Shown here piece after piece: positions 24,775-33,345 of a DNA stretch of 64,000 nucleotides. The DNA is from Sphaerisporangium sp. TRM90804 (GTDB lineage: Bacteria > Actinomycetota > Actinomycetes > Streptosporangiales > Streptosporangiaceae). Within the stretch, counting starts at the first letter, position 1, and every line of letters begins with the position of its first letter. The notes under the pieces are model-generated. The model had not been told where the DNA came from and searched no databases. It saw only the letters and a list, made by a program, of their open reading frames with translations. A program made the position numbers and the translations under genes. The stretch spans positions 186,001-250,000 of the forward strand of contig NZ_JARWAC010000002.1 of the NCBI RefSeq assembly GCF_029846175.1. Reading direction: 5' to 3'.

Positions 24775-26753
24775 GCCAGCGACTCCGGGCGTTCCCATTC
24801 CTCTCCCAGCACGTGCTGCGCCAGGAAGGCCAGGACCGTCTCGTACCAGGCGACCGTGTTGCCGGGCTTGAGGATCCAGTGGTTCTCGTCGGGGAAGTAC
24901 AGGAACTTCGACTCCACCGACGACCGCCGCAGGTCCCACCACAGCCGCAGCGCCTCGCCGATCGGCACGCGGTAGTCCTTGTCGCCGTGGATGACGAGCA
25001 TCGGCGTCCTGATCTCGTCGAGCCAGTGGTGCGGCGACAGCTCCCGGTACAGCTTGGAGCCGGGCGCGCCGAACTCCCGCTGCCAGTACATCGACCAGTC
25101 GGTTGTGCCGGCGAACTGGTCGAGGTTCCACAGCGAGGCGTGGGTGACGATCGCCCGGAACCTGTCGGTGTGCCCGGCGACCCAGTTGGCCATGTAACCG
25201 CCGAAGGAGCCGCCCATGGCGGCGGTGCGCGCCTCGTCGACGTCGGGCCGGGCCACACACGCGTCGGTGATCGCCATCAGGTCGGCGTGCGTGCGCGGAC
25301 CCCAGGCGGCCCAGCCGCGCTGGATCATGGCCTGGCCGTACCCCGTGGACAGCACCGGGTCGGGCAGCAGGACGGCGTAGCCGTGCTCGGCCATGATCCA
25401 CGGGTTCCAGCGCCACGACCAGTCGTTCCAGCTCGACAGCGGCCCGCCGTGGATCCAGACCAGCAGCGGGGCCGGGCTGGCGGCCGAGGCGCCCGCGGGC
25501 AGCACGAGCCAGGCCCTGACCTGGACGCCGTCGTCGGCGACCGCGGTGACCTCGGTCAGCGTGCCGGGGATCTCCAGCGCCGGCGTCGGCGAGGGCAGCT
25601 CGGTGACCTCACCGCCGTCCAGGGCGACGCGCACCGGGGTGGCCGGGCCGGCGACCGAGCTGCGCAGCGCGTACAGGTGGCGGCCGTCGGGCGACGGGCA
25701 CACCTCGGAGAACGCCTGGTCGCCCGGCGTGACGCGCACCGGGTCGCCCTCGGAGCGGCCGACGCGGAAGACGGGGCGGCGGCCGTGGTCGTCGCAGGCG
25801 GCGAAGAGCGACTCGGAGTCATGCGCCCACACGATGGAGCCCGGCGCGAGGTCGGCGCTGCGCGCGGCCCCCTCGCCGGTGGCGATCTCGGTGATCCACA
25901 GCGCGAAGTCGACGGCCGTCTCCTGGTCGGCGCGGCGCTCCCGCCAGCAGGCGGCGAACCGCCCGTCGGGGGAGATCTTGATCGGGCCGGAGAAGTCGTG
26001 CTCCGGCGACGTCGCCAGCACGCGGCGTTCGCCGGTCGCGACGTCGATCGCCACCAGGTCGGTGCTCGACTGGCCGGCGTCCCCCGGCACCCGCCAGGTG
26101 GCGACGACGGTCGCCCCGTCGGGGGTCACGGCGAACGAGGCGTCGACCAGGGCCCCGCCGGGGTCGGGCGTCAGGTCGCGGGGCTCGGCCAGGCCGGGAA
26201 GCGAGGCGGCGAACAGGCGCGGCATGCCCGGCCCGAGGTCGTGGTCCCAGCTGCGGATCGGGTACCCCTCGTGCAGGATCGCGCTGACGCCGGCGTCCTT
26301 GCGCGCCTTGCGCCGGTCGGCCTCGGTGCCGGGGTCGCCGGGCAGCACGTCGGCGCCGAAGACCACCGTGGAGCCGCCGACCTGGAGCCCGGCGACGCCG
26401 CCCGGCCGCTCGGCGACCCGGCGGGCCTCCCCGCCCCGGGCCGGCAGCAGCCACAGCGCGGGGACCTCCTCGCCGGGCTGGTCCTTCACGGTCGGGTCGG
26501 GGCGGCCGGACACGAACAGCAGGTCGCCGTCGGGGGTGAACTCGGCGCCGGTCTCGCCCTTGGCCGAGCGGGTCAGCCGGTGCGGCTCGCCGTCGGGGCC
26601 GGTCGGCACCTCCCAGAGCGCGGTGCCGTAGGACTTGCCGTCGGGGTTGAGCGACTGGACGACGCAGGCGAGACGTGTGCCGTCCGGTGACAGGCGGAGC
26701 GACAGCACACGCGGCACGGCGACATATTGGCGGATGTCCTTGAAGTGACTCAC
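24771..26753 (-). CDS. S9 family serine peptidase (prolyl oligopeptidase/acylaminoacyl peptidase type)
   Basis: The product has about 660 residues. A beta-propeller occupies the first 400 residues with repeated LSPDG/FTPDG strands, and an alpha/beta-hydrolase domain follows. The catalytic triad is Ser516 in GGSFGGY, Asp593 in HGDKDYRVP and His625 in DENHW. No signal peptide, so it acts in the cytoplasm on short peptides. The GTG at 26753 begins homology (VSHFKDIRQY); an ATG at 26789, preceded by GAGGG, would add 12 residues and is a fair alternative. Divergent from hemH. Confidence 0.9.
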   Translation of the reverse strand: MSHFKDIRQYVAVPRVLSLRLSPDGTRLACVVQSLNPDGKSYGTALWEVPTGPDGEPHRLTRSAKGETGAEFTPDGDLLFVSGRPDPTVKDQPGEEVPALWLLPARGGEARRVAERPGGVAGLQVGGSTVVFGADVLPGDPGTEADRRKARKDAGVSAILHEGYPIRSWDHDLGPGMPRLFAASLPGLAEPRDLTPDPGGALVDASFAVTPDGATVVATWRVPGDAGQSSTDLVAIDVATGERRVLATSPEHDFSGPIKISPDGRFAACWRERRADQETAVDFALWITEIATGEGAARSADLAPGSIVWAHDSESLFAACDDHGRRPVFRVGRSEGDPVRVTPGDQAFSEVCPSPDGRHLYALRSSVAGPATPVRVALDGGEVTELPSPTPALEIPGTLTEVTAVADDGVQVRAWLVLPAGASAASPAPLLVWIHGGPLSSWNDWSWRWNPWIMAEHGYAVLLPDPVLSTGYGQAMIQRGWAAWGPRTHADLMAITDACVARPDVDEARTAAMGGSFGGYMANWVAGHTDRFRAIVTHASLWNLDQFAGTTDWSMYWQREFGAPGSKLYRELSPHHWLDEIRTPMLVIHGDKDYRVPIGEALRLWWDLRRSSVESKFLYFPDENHWILKPGNTVAWYETVLAFLAQHVLGEEWERPESLA

Positions 26754-26826
26754 TTCTCCGAACCTACCCGGCCCGGCTGCCACTCCCATAGCTAGCGCAC
26801 CCTCGCGCATGCGGTTGGATGGGGGC

Positions 26827-27789
26827 ATGGGACGTTACGACGCGTTGCTGGTCGTCTCCTTCGGGGGGCCCGAGAAGCCCGATGACGTGATGCCTTTCCT
26901 GGAGAACGTCGTCCGGGGTCGCGGCGTGCCGCGCGAACGCCTTCTGGAGGTCGAGCACCACTACCAGGGCGTCGGCGGCGTCAGCCCGATCAACCAGCAG
27001 TGCCGCGACCTCATCGAGGCGCTGCGGCCCGAGGTCGGCCTCCCGATCTACTGGGGCAACCGCAACTGGCATCCCTTCCTCACCGACACCATGCGCGAGA
27101 TGGCGGCCGACGGCGTCACCCGCGCGGCGGCGTTCATCACCGCGGCCTACAGCTCCTACTCCAGCTGCCGTCAGTACCTCGACGACATCGCCAGGGCCAG
27201 GGCCGAGGTGCCCGGGGCGCCGGAGGTCGTCAGGCTGCGCCACTACTACGGCCACCCGGGCTTCATCGCCGCCATGGCCGACCACACCCGCGAGGCCGTC
27301 GACCGGCTCCCCGAGGAGCACCGGGAGACCGCCCGCCTGGTGTTCACCGCCCACAGCATCCCGGTCTCGATGGCGGCCTCCGCCGGGCCCGCGGGGGGCG
27401 CGTACGAGGCCCAGCTGCGCGCCGCCGCCGCGATGGTGGCGGGCGACCGGCCGTTCGACCTGGTGTGGCAGAGCCGCAGCGGGCCGCCGCACGTGCCGTG
27501 GCTGGAGCCCGACGTCTGCGACCACCTCAGGGCGCTGCGCGCGGCGGGCACCGAGGCCGTGGTGCTGGTGCCGATCGGCTTCGTCTCCGACCACATGGAG
27601 GTCGTCTACGACCTCGACACCGAGGCGGCCGACGTGGCGCGCGAGGTCGGGCTGCACCTCACCCGCGCCGCGACGGCGGGCACCCACCCGAGGTTCGTGT
27701 CCATGGTGCGCGAGCTGCTCGACGAGCCCGAGCCCGCGGCGTGCCCGGCCCTGTGCTGCCCCGCCCCGGCCCGCCGCCCCGCCCCGTAA
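26827..27789 (+). CDS. hemH: Ferrochelatase (coproporphyrin III type)
   Basis: Inserts Fe2+ into a porphyrin late in haem synthesis; in actinobacteria the substrate is coproporphyrin III, and the enzyme is also named CpfC. The 320-residue protein has VSFGGPEKPDDV, the active-site HSIP in FTAHSIPVS, and GFVSDHMEVVYDLD. A likely [2Fe-2S] cluster is indicated by C114 (SSYSSCRQY) and C306, C310, C311 near the C-terminus. The ATG at 26827 follows GGATGGGGGC; an upstream ATG at 26809 lacks a site. A run of 17–18 bp repeats starts at its last codons. Confidence 0.94.
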   Translation: MGRYDALLVVSFGGPEKPDDVMPFLENVVRGRGVPRERLLEVEHHYQGVGGVSPINQQCRDLIEALRPEVGLPIYWGNRNWHPFLTDTMREMAADGVTRAAAFITAAYSSYSSCRQYLDDIARARAEVPGAPEVVRLRHYYGHPGFIAAMADHTREAVDRLPEEHRETARLVFTAHSIPVSMAASAGPAGGAYEAQLRAAAAMVAGDRPFDLVWQSRSGPPHVPWLEPDVCDHLRALRAAGTEAVVLVPIGFVSDHMEVVYDLDTEAADVAREVGLHLTRAATAGTHPRFVSMVRELLDEPEPAACPALCCPAPARRPAP

Positions 27790-27890
27790 GGTCGCCCCGC
27801 CCCGTAAGGTCGCCCGGCCCCGTAGATCAGCGCGCCCCCGCAGATCAGCGCGCTTCGTATGCCGGCGCGCCCCGTATGCCGGCGCGCCCC
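27781..27890. repeat. Degenerate 17–18 bp tandem array
   Basis: Roughly six units with an 18- then 17-bp period fill the gap between convergent hemH and the transglycosylase gene. Exact internal duplications are GCCCCGTAAGGTCGCC (27781, 27799), GATCAGCGCGC (27825, 27843) and CGTATGCCGGCGCGCCC (27856, 27873). The array starts within the last codons of hemH and ends one base before the neighbouring stop codon. Confidence 0.8.
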
Positions 27891-27891
27891 G

Positions 27892-29187
27892 TCAGGGGTA
27901 GCCGCGCGCGTACGCGGTGGCCAGGCCGAGCACCTTGTTCACGTAGGCCCACGAGTGGTTGTAGCGGTAGACCGCCGAACGGAGCCGCTGGCCCCCCTGG
28001 CCGCCGCCGTTGGCGCACAGGTAGCGCGCCGCCGACGGCACCGCGTCGTAGGCGCTCCAGATGTCGGCCTTGCCGTCGCCGTCGCCGTCCACGCCGTACG
28101 CCTTCCAGGTGGCGGGCATGAACTGCATCGGGCCGAGCGCGCCCGCGGAGGAGGGGCCGTTGTTGCGGCCGTGCCCGCTCTCCACCTGGCCGATCGCGGC
28201 CAGGACCGACCACGACAGGCCGGGGCACACCCCCGCGGCCACGCGGTAGAGGTCGAGATAGCTGCCGGGCCGCCCCACGTGGTAGGCGCCGCGCCCCGCG
28301 GGCCTGGTGTCCTCGGGGTCGGCCGCCGGGACCGATACCGGCGCCTTGGCACGTCCGGCGCCGATCGTCACCACCTGCGCGCCCGCGCCCAGCAGCCGCT
28401 TGACCCCGGTGGCGACGGCCGGGGCCGCCGCCTTGGCGGCGTGCACCAGGACGGCCACACCCGGCACCAGGCCGAGCGCGCGGCCCGTCTCCCTGCCGAC
28501 CACTCCGTCCACGCCGGGCAGGCCGAACGGCGCCGACGCGGCGACCCGCAGCCGCGAGCTGCCCTGCGCCTGGTACTCCCCGCCGAGCTGGAGACGGTAG
28601 AGCGCGGCGGTGCGGGAGTCGGCGACGAACTCGCCGCGGGCCAGCGCCTCCCACACGCGCGGCTCGTCGGCCACGGCCTTGGGCGCCCAGGAGCGGAACT
28701 CGGCGGGGTCGACGGCGAGCAGGTTGAGCGTCGCGGTCGAGAAGCGGACGGCGCCGCCGTCGGCGACCGCGACCCGTCCCACGTTCCTCAGTTTGGCGAT
28801 CTTCCCCAGGACCTCCTCGCCCACCGTCCCGCGCCCGACGGCGATGAGGCGCGGCGGCGTGGAGGCGGCCTTCGGCGGCTCGGCGACCGGCCCGGTGCCC
28901 GCGGTGGCGTACACGCCCGACGGCCGCGCCGGGCCGGGTGACGGCGACGAGGGGGAGGCCTGATCGGGGGACGCGGGCGGGGTGAGGGCGGGAAAGCCCG
29001 ACACCGGGGCCGTCAGGGCGCGGGCGTCGGCGAGCGGGGTACCGGCGGCTTCCGGCCGGGTATCTCCAGGACCGCGGGTGAGGAGGAACGCCCCGCCCGT
29101 CGCGACTCCGAGCACGATGAGGAGGGCCAGTCCCACCACGACGGCAGGCGAAAGAGCGAGCCCGGGACGAGGGGACACTTGACCCAC
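27892..29187 (-). CDS. Membrane-anchored lytic murein transglycosylase (SLT domain)
   Basis: The product has about 431 residues. A short basic N-terminus is followed by a signal-anchor (SPAVVVGLALLIVLGVATGG), a Pro/Ser-rich linker, an unassigned domain (about 120–280) and a C-terminal SLT domain. The SLT catalytic glutamate is in IGQVESGHGRNN, followed by GALGPMQFMPATW and a YNHSWAYVNKVL tail. It would cleave peptidoglycan glycan strands outside the membrane. The middle domain has a MacB/FtsX-like pattern (LLAVDPAEFRSW, then ALARGEFVADSRTA). GTG at 29187 is chosen; GTG at 29178 is possible. Confidence 0.85.
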   Translation of the reverse strand: MGQVSPRPGLALSPAVVVGLALLIVLGVATGGAFLLTRGPGDTRPEAAGTPLADARALTAPVSGFPALTPPASPDQASPSSPSPGPARPSGVYATAGTGPVAEPPKAASTPPRLIAVGRGTVGEEVLGKIAKLRNVGRVAVADGGAVRFSTATLNLLAVDPAEFRSWAPKAVADEPRVWEALARGEFVADSRTAALYRLQLGGEYQAQGSSRLRVAASAPFGLPGVDGVVGRETGRALGLVPGVAVLVHAAKAAAPAVATGVKRLLGAGAQVVTIGAGRAKAPVSVPAADPEDTRPAGRGAYHVGRPGSYLDLYRVAAGVCPGLSWSVLAAIGQVESGHGRNNGPSSAGALGPMQFMPATWKAYGVDGDGDGKADIWSAYDAVPSAARYLCANGGGQGGQRLRSAVYRYNHSWAYVNKVLGLATAYARGYP

Positions 29188-29312
29188 GTTAGACCTACGC
29201 GTCCTGATTCGTGTACGTTGCCCGAAAATCACTTGTCGCGTCGTTCGGGCGTGCAAAAGAGGCGAAGAGGACGCTTCGCCGCACACAAGGGCCAGGCGAG
29301 AGGGGCGCAAGA

Positions 29313-30515
29313 GTGGTCGGGCCGTATCGAGAGCTGTTCAGCGTGCCCGGTGCCAAAGGCTTCGTCGTCGCGGGGTTCTTCGGGCGGATGCCGATGTCGA
29401 TGCTCGGCATCGGGATCGTGCTGCTCATCTCGGCCCTCACCAACTCCTGGGCCACGGCCGGGGCCGTCTCGGCCACCGTCTCCATCGCCTATGCGGTCGC
29501 CGCCCCGCTCACGGGGCGACTGGTGGACAGGTACGGCCAGGCCAGAATACTGGTCCCCTTCGTCCTGCTGCACGGCGCCGCGCTGACCGCCCTCATGGTG
29601 TGCGCGCACAACGACGCCCCGCTGTGGACGCTGTTCGCCTCCGGCGTGATCGCCGGCGGCGCGGCCACCTCGCTCGGCTCGATGGTCAGGGCCCGGTGGT
29701 CGCACCTGCTCGGCGGCTCGGCCCGCCTGCACACGGCGTTCTCGTTCGAGTCGGTCGCCGACGAGGTCATCTTCGTGACCGGCCCCGCCCTGGTCACCTT
29801 CCTCACCACCATGGTCAACCTGTACGCGGGGCTGATCCTCGCCATCGCGTTCACCGTCGCCGGCACGATCGCCTTCGCGCTGCAGCGCAGGACCGAACCG
29901 CCCGTGCGCACCGTCACCGTCGCCTCCGGCAGCCCGATCACCATCCCCGGGGTGGCGCTGCTGTCGTGCGTGTTCCTCGCGATGGGCGCGGTGTTCGGCT
30001 CGGTCGACCTGATCACCGTCGCCTTCGCCGAGGCCCACGGCGCCAAGGCCGCGGCCGGGCTGCTGCTGGCCTCCTTCGCGGGCGGCAGCATGGTGTCCGG
30101 GCTCTGGTTCGGCTTCCGCCAGTGGCGCATCTCGCTGCGCCACCGGTTCATCAGGGGCCTGGTGGTGTTCGCGGCCGGCCTCACCCCGATCGTGCTGATC
30201 GCCGACACCAAGGTGATGGCCGTCGCGCTGTTCTTCGCCGGCCTGGCGATCTCCCCGACGATCATCACCGGCTACGCGCTCATCGAGCGGCTGGTCCCCG
30301 GTCACCTGCTCACCGAGGGGATGGCGTGGATCTCCACCGCCGTGGGCTTCGGCGTGGCGATCGGCGCGTGGGCCGGCGGGCGGCTGACCGACTCCTTCGG
30401 CCCCTCCAACGCCTACGCGTTCTCCCTCATCTGCGCGACGCTGGCCGTGATGATCGGCGTCGGCGGCAACACCTGGCTGCGCACCCCCGAGACCGAGGCC
30501 GCCGCCGCGTCCTGA
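29313..30515 (+). CDS. MFS transporter
   Basis: The product has 400 residues with twelve predicted membrane segments. It shows the MFS A-motif GRLVDRYGQARIL between TM2 and TM3 and a central loop at about 190–205 (QRRTEPPVRT). The GTG at 29313 follows GAGAGGGGCGCAAGA at good spacing; frames extending to 29211 would intrude on the divergent transglycosylase promoter. The substrate is unknown; the shape is that of drug or metabolite efflux members. It is followed after 52 bases by the sugar-lactone oxidase gene on the same strand. Confidence 0.9.
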   Translation: MVGPYRELFSVPGAKGFVVAGFFGRMPMSMLGIGIVLLISALTNSWATAGAVSATVSIAYAVAAPLTGRLVDRYGQARILVPFVLLHGAALTALMVCAHNDAPLWTLFASGVIAGGAATSLGSMVRARWSHLLGGSARLHTAFSFESVADEVIFVTGPALVTFLTTMVNLYAGLILAIAFTVAGTIAFALQRRTEPPVRTVTVASGSPITIPGVALLSCVFLAMGAVFGSVDLITVAFAEAHGAKAAAGLLLASFAGGSMVSGLWFGFRQWRISLRHRFIRGLVVFAAGLTPIVLIADTKVMAVALFFAGLAISPTIITGYALIERLVPGHLLTEGMAWISTAVGFGVAIGAWAGGRLTDSFGPSNAYAFSLICATLAVMIGVGGNTWLRTPETEAAAAS

Positions 30516-30567
30516 GCGCGGCGGCATCCCTGGCCAACCGCCGGGTTGCTGTTTATCGTGCTCCACC

Positions 30568-31848
30568 ATGGAACGCGTCTTCCGCAACTGGGCGGGCAAC
30601 CAGTCGATCACCCCGGCCGAGGTCCGCGCTCCCGCCTCGGCCGAGCAGGTGGCGGCGGCCGTCCGCGACGCCGCCGCGCGCGGCACCCGGGTGCGGATGA
30701 CCGGCACGGGGCACTCGTTCACCGGCGTCGCGCTCACCGACGGCATCCTGCTGCGGCCCGAAGCGCTGACCGGCGTCCAGCGCGTCGGCGACGGCCTGGT
30801 GCGCGCCGCGGCCGGCACGCCGCTGAGCGTCCTGAACCGGGAGCTCGACCGGCTCGGGCTGGCGCTCGCCAACATGGGCGACGTGTCCGAGCAGACCGTG
30901 GCCGGCGCCATCCAGACCGGCACCCACGGCACCGGGCGGGACGTCGGCGGGCTGGCCGACCAGGTGGCCGAGCTGGAGATGGTGCTGGCCGACGGGTCGG
31001 CCGTCACGGTCTCCGACGGCGAGCTGTTCGACGCCGCCAGGGTCGGCCTCGGAGCCCTCGGCATCCTCACGGCCGTCACCTTCAGGGTGGAGCCGGCGTT
31101 CCTGCTGCGCGGCGTCCGGCGGCCGGCGGTGTTCTCGGACATGCTGTTCCGCCTGGAGGAGGTGCTCGGCGCCGAGGAGCACCTCGACTTCTTCTGGCTG
31201 CCGCACACCGACGCCTGCCTGGTCAAGAGCGGCAACCGCTCCCCCGGGCCCGCCGCGCCCGACAGCGCGGCCAGGCACTGGCTGGAGGCCGTGTTCCTGG
31301 AGAACACGCTGTTCGGCGCGCTGTGCGCGGCCGGGCGGCGCTTCCCGTCCGCCGTCCCGGCCCTCAACGGGCTCTCCGCCCGCGCGCTGGGGTCCTCCAC
31401 TCGCACCGACAAGGCCTACAAGATCTTCACCAGCGTGCGCACCGTGCGCTTCCTGGAGATGGAGTACGCCATCCCGCGCGAGCGGCTGGCGCAGGCGCTG
31501 CGGGAGGTCCGCGACCTGGTGGAGATGGGCGGCTGGCCGATCACCTTCCCGGTCGAGGTGCGCGTCACCCCGCCGAGCGACGCCTGGCTGTCCACCGCCC
31601 ACGGCAGGGACACGGCCTACGTCGCCTGCCACGTCTACCGGCCGAGCCCCAGCCCCGCCTACTTCGCGGGGGTGGAGGAGATCATGACCCGCCTGTCGGG
31701 CCGGCCGCACTGGGGGAAGCTGCACACCCGCGACGCGGCGTACCTGTCGACGGTGTACCCCCGGTTCGGGGACTTCACGGCCCTGCGCGACAAGCTCGAC
31801 CCGCAGCGGCTGTTCGCCAACGACTACCTGGACACCGTCCTCGGTTGA
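30568..31848 (+). CDS. FAD-linked D-arabinono-1,4-lactone oxidase family protein
   Basis: The product has 426 residues. A PCMH FAD-binding domain has H49 in GTGHSF, the site where FAD is covalently held in the VAO family, and GAIQTGTHGTG. The C-terminal ALO domain ends with the family HWGKLHT and FGDFTALRDKLDPQRLFANDYL. Related enzymes oxidise D-arabinono-, L-gulono- or L-galactono-lactones, or alditols; M. tuberculosis Rv1771 is an L-gulonolactone dehydrogenase. The precise substrate is unknown. Cytoplasmic. It may be co-transcribed with the MFS gene. Confidence 0.9.
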   Translation: MERVFRNWAGNQSITPAEVRAPASAEQVAAAVRDAAARGTRVRMTGTGHSFTGVALTDGILLRPEALTGVQRVGDGLVRAAAGTPLSVLNRELDRLGLALANMGDVSEQTVAGAIQTGTHGTGRDVGGLADQVAELEMVLADGSAVTVSDGELFDAARVGLGALGILTAVTFRVEPAFLLRGVRRPAVFSDMLFRLEEVLGAEEHLDFFWLPHTDACLVKSGNRSPGPAAPDSAARHWLEAVFLENTLFGALCAAGRRFPSAVPALNGLSARALGSSTRTDKAYKIFTSVRTVRFLEMEYAIPRERLAQALREVRDLVEMGGWPITFPVEVRVTPPSDAWLSTAHGRDTAYVACHVYRPSPSPAYFAGVEEIMTRLSGRPHWGKLHTRDAAYLSTVYPRFGDFTALRDKLDPQRLFANDYLDTVLG

Positions 31849-31872
31849 CCCGCGCCCACCGGCTCGACGCCG

Positions 31873-31903
31873 CGCGGGGCCGCCCCGGTGGGGCGGCCCC
31901 GCG
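31873..31903. terminator. Terminator stem-loop
   Basis: CGCGGGGCCGCCCC (31873–31886) pairs perfectly with GGGGCGGCCCCGCG (31890–31903) across a 3-base loop, 25 bases after the oxidase stop and between convergent genes. Confidence 0.75.
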
Positions 31904-31949
31904 GGCTCGCGACCATGCGGCCTACGACCCGGCCGGGACGCCTGGGCGG

Positions 31950-32780
31950 CTACCGGCCCGAGGTCCCGTCCTGCGGCCCTTCGATCTGGCCGTCCTGCGG
32001 CCCGTCCTGGCCGCCTTCCGGATCGGCGGGCGGCGCCTCGCCCGTACCGGTCGGCTCGGGGGCCGAGGACTCGGACGGGACGGCGGGCGCCTCGGAGTCG
32101 GCCGGGGCGGGCGAGGCGCCGGTGGACGGATCCACCGAGGGCTCGGAGCTGGACGCCGGGCTCGCCTCGCCGGTGGGCGAGTTCGGGGTCGCGGGCTCGG
32201 TCGCCGGCGCCTCGTCGACCGTGCCGCCCCAGCTCGTCCCCGAGCCCCCCTGGCCGTGCACCGTCGCCGCCAGCGGCTTGCCGCTGAGCAGCTCGAACGC
32301 CAGGATGCCGCCCATGCTCAGCGCGAACGTCGCCGCCGCCGCGACGAGCAGCCTCACCCAGAGCGGGCCCGAGGGCGCCCGTCGCAGCCTGGGGGTCTCC
32401 GCCGTCGCGGGGTTGAGCGGGACGGCGTCGTCGACCGTCCGCGGCAGGTCGGACGGGCCGTGGTCGCGCACCGTGGCGTGGGCCGCCATGGCCAGGCCCT
32501 CCTCCCCCTGGCGGCCGACGGGCGCGTCCTCCTCCCGCCGCTCCTGCTCCTCCCGCACCCCGGCGAGCAGCCCCTGCGCCTGCTTCAGCCGGCTGTGGCC
32601 CCGCTTGATGTAGTGGGTGTAGACGGCGTTGCCCACGGTCGTGGCCGCGCTCGCCAGCGCCGCGCCGATGATCGTGCCCGTGACCCCCAGGTACGAGGCG
32701 GCCACGGCCGCGGTGGCCGCCGCCAGCGCGCCTCCCATCACCTGCGGGGCGCTCAGGTCCATCCGCTCCTTGCCGCCCAT
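31950..32780 (-). CDS. Hypothetical membrane protein with disordered acidic tail
   Basis: The product has 276 residues. A hydrophobic N-terminal region (about 15–50, VMGGALAAATAAVAASYLGV and following Gly/Ala-rich helix) is followed by a basic segment and a charged helix (LKQAQGLLAGVREEQERREED). A second membrane segment covers about 143–165. The final 110 residues are Pro/Ser/Glu-rich and probably extracellular. I do not recognise a named family, although similar proteins occur in actinomycetes. The N-terminal Gly-Ala helices resemble glycine-zipper membrane segments. Convergent with the oxidase gene. Confidence 0.75.
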   Translation of the reverse strand: MGGKERMDLSAPQVMGGALAAATAAVAASYLGVTGTIIGAALASAATTVGNAVYTHYIKRGHSRLKQAQGLLAGVREEQERREEDAPVGRQGEEGLAMAAHATVRDHGPSDLPRTVDDAVPLNPATAETPRLRRAPSGPLWVRLLVAAAATFALSMGGILAFELLSGKPLAATVHGQGGSGTSWGGTVDEAPATEPATPNSPTGEASPASSSEPSVDPSTGASPAPADSEAPAVPSESSAPEPTGTGEAPPADPEGGQDGPQDGQIEGPQDGTSGR

Positions 32781-33345
32781 TTCCTGTGATCAATCCCTTC
32801 CCGCCGTGGCGGTGGTCCGGCACGTGAGTGCGTCCCACGCGCGCCCGCCGGGCGCGCGACAGTTGATCAGGACGCCGCGGCGTCACCCCTATCCACCGCG
32901 CGCCCTCCCGAACCTGTTTCCCCGTTCCAGTCCCATCGCGCATACCCTCTTCCGCCGTGTTCCGCTTCGCGATTCACGGCGCACCGGGGCCCGCGATCGG
33001 ATGGCCGGGCATATCTCCACCTGGGCGCCCCCGCTCGCGCGCGCCCGCGCGGCCGGACGACCCGCCCCGCCGCGGCGTTCCGCATTTCTCGGTGTCTTCA
33101 CTGAAGTGCGGGCGGCGACGGGCCTGATTGGCGAGAATCCGTCCAGAGGCCTCGACCCGTTTGCTGCATATCGAGCACCCGGTGGATAGGGTGAATGCGA
33201 CGTATATGACCACCTCTCATCGCTTGCCGTTCCTCTGAGGAAGGCGATGTTCGGACATGCCGGGTACGGTGCTGGCAGGCAACCGGCTCACGCGAGAGAC
33301 TCAAGGGTCCGGGGGAAGATTGAGCACGACGACGAAGGGACTCGC
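32781..33345. other. Long intergenic region upstream of sepH
   Basis: These 565 bases separate the divergent membrane protein and sepH genes. Open frames inside show no family resemblance. GC is lower toward sepH. A TAGGGT hexamer in the stretch around 33185–33195 could be a −10 element. I see no tRNA or ncRNA signature. The gap is unusually long for this window. Confidence 0.5.

Noticed and set aside
29188-29312. c-di-AMP (ydaO-type) riboswitch before the lytic transglycosylase
   Set aside because: The gap is only 125 bases and lacks the conserved ydaO sequence blocks.
32781-33345. Small open frames upstream of sepH considered as genes
   Set aside because: They overlap each other on both strands, lack ribosome binding sites, and have no family-like sequence pattern.
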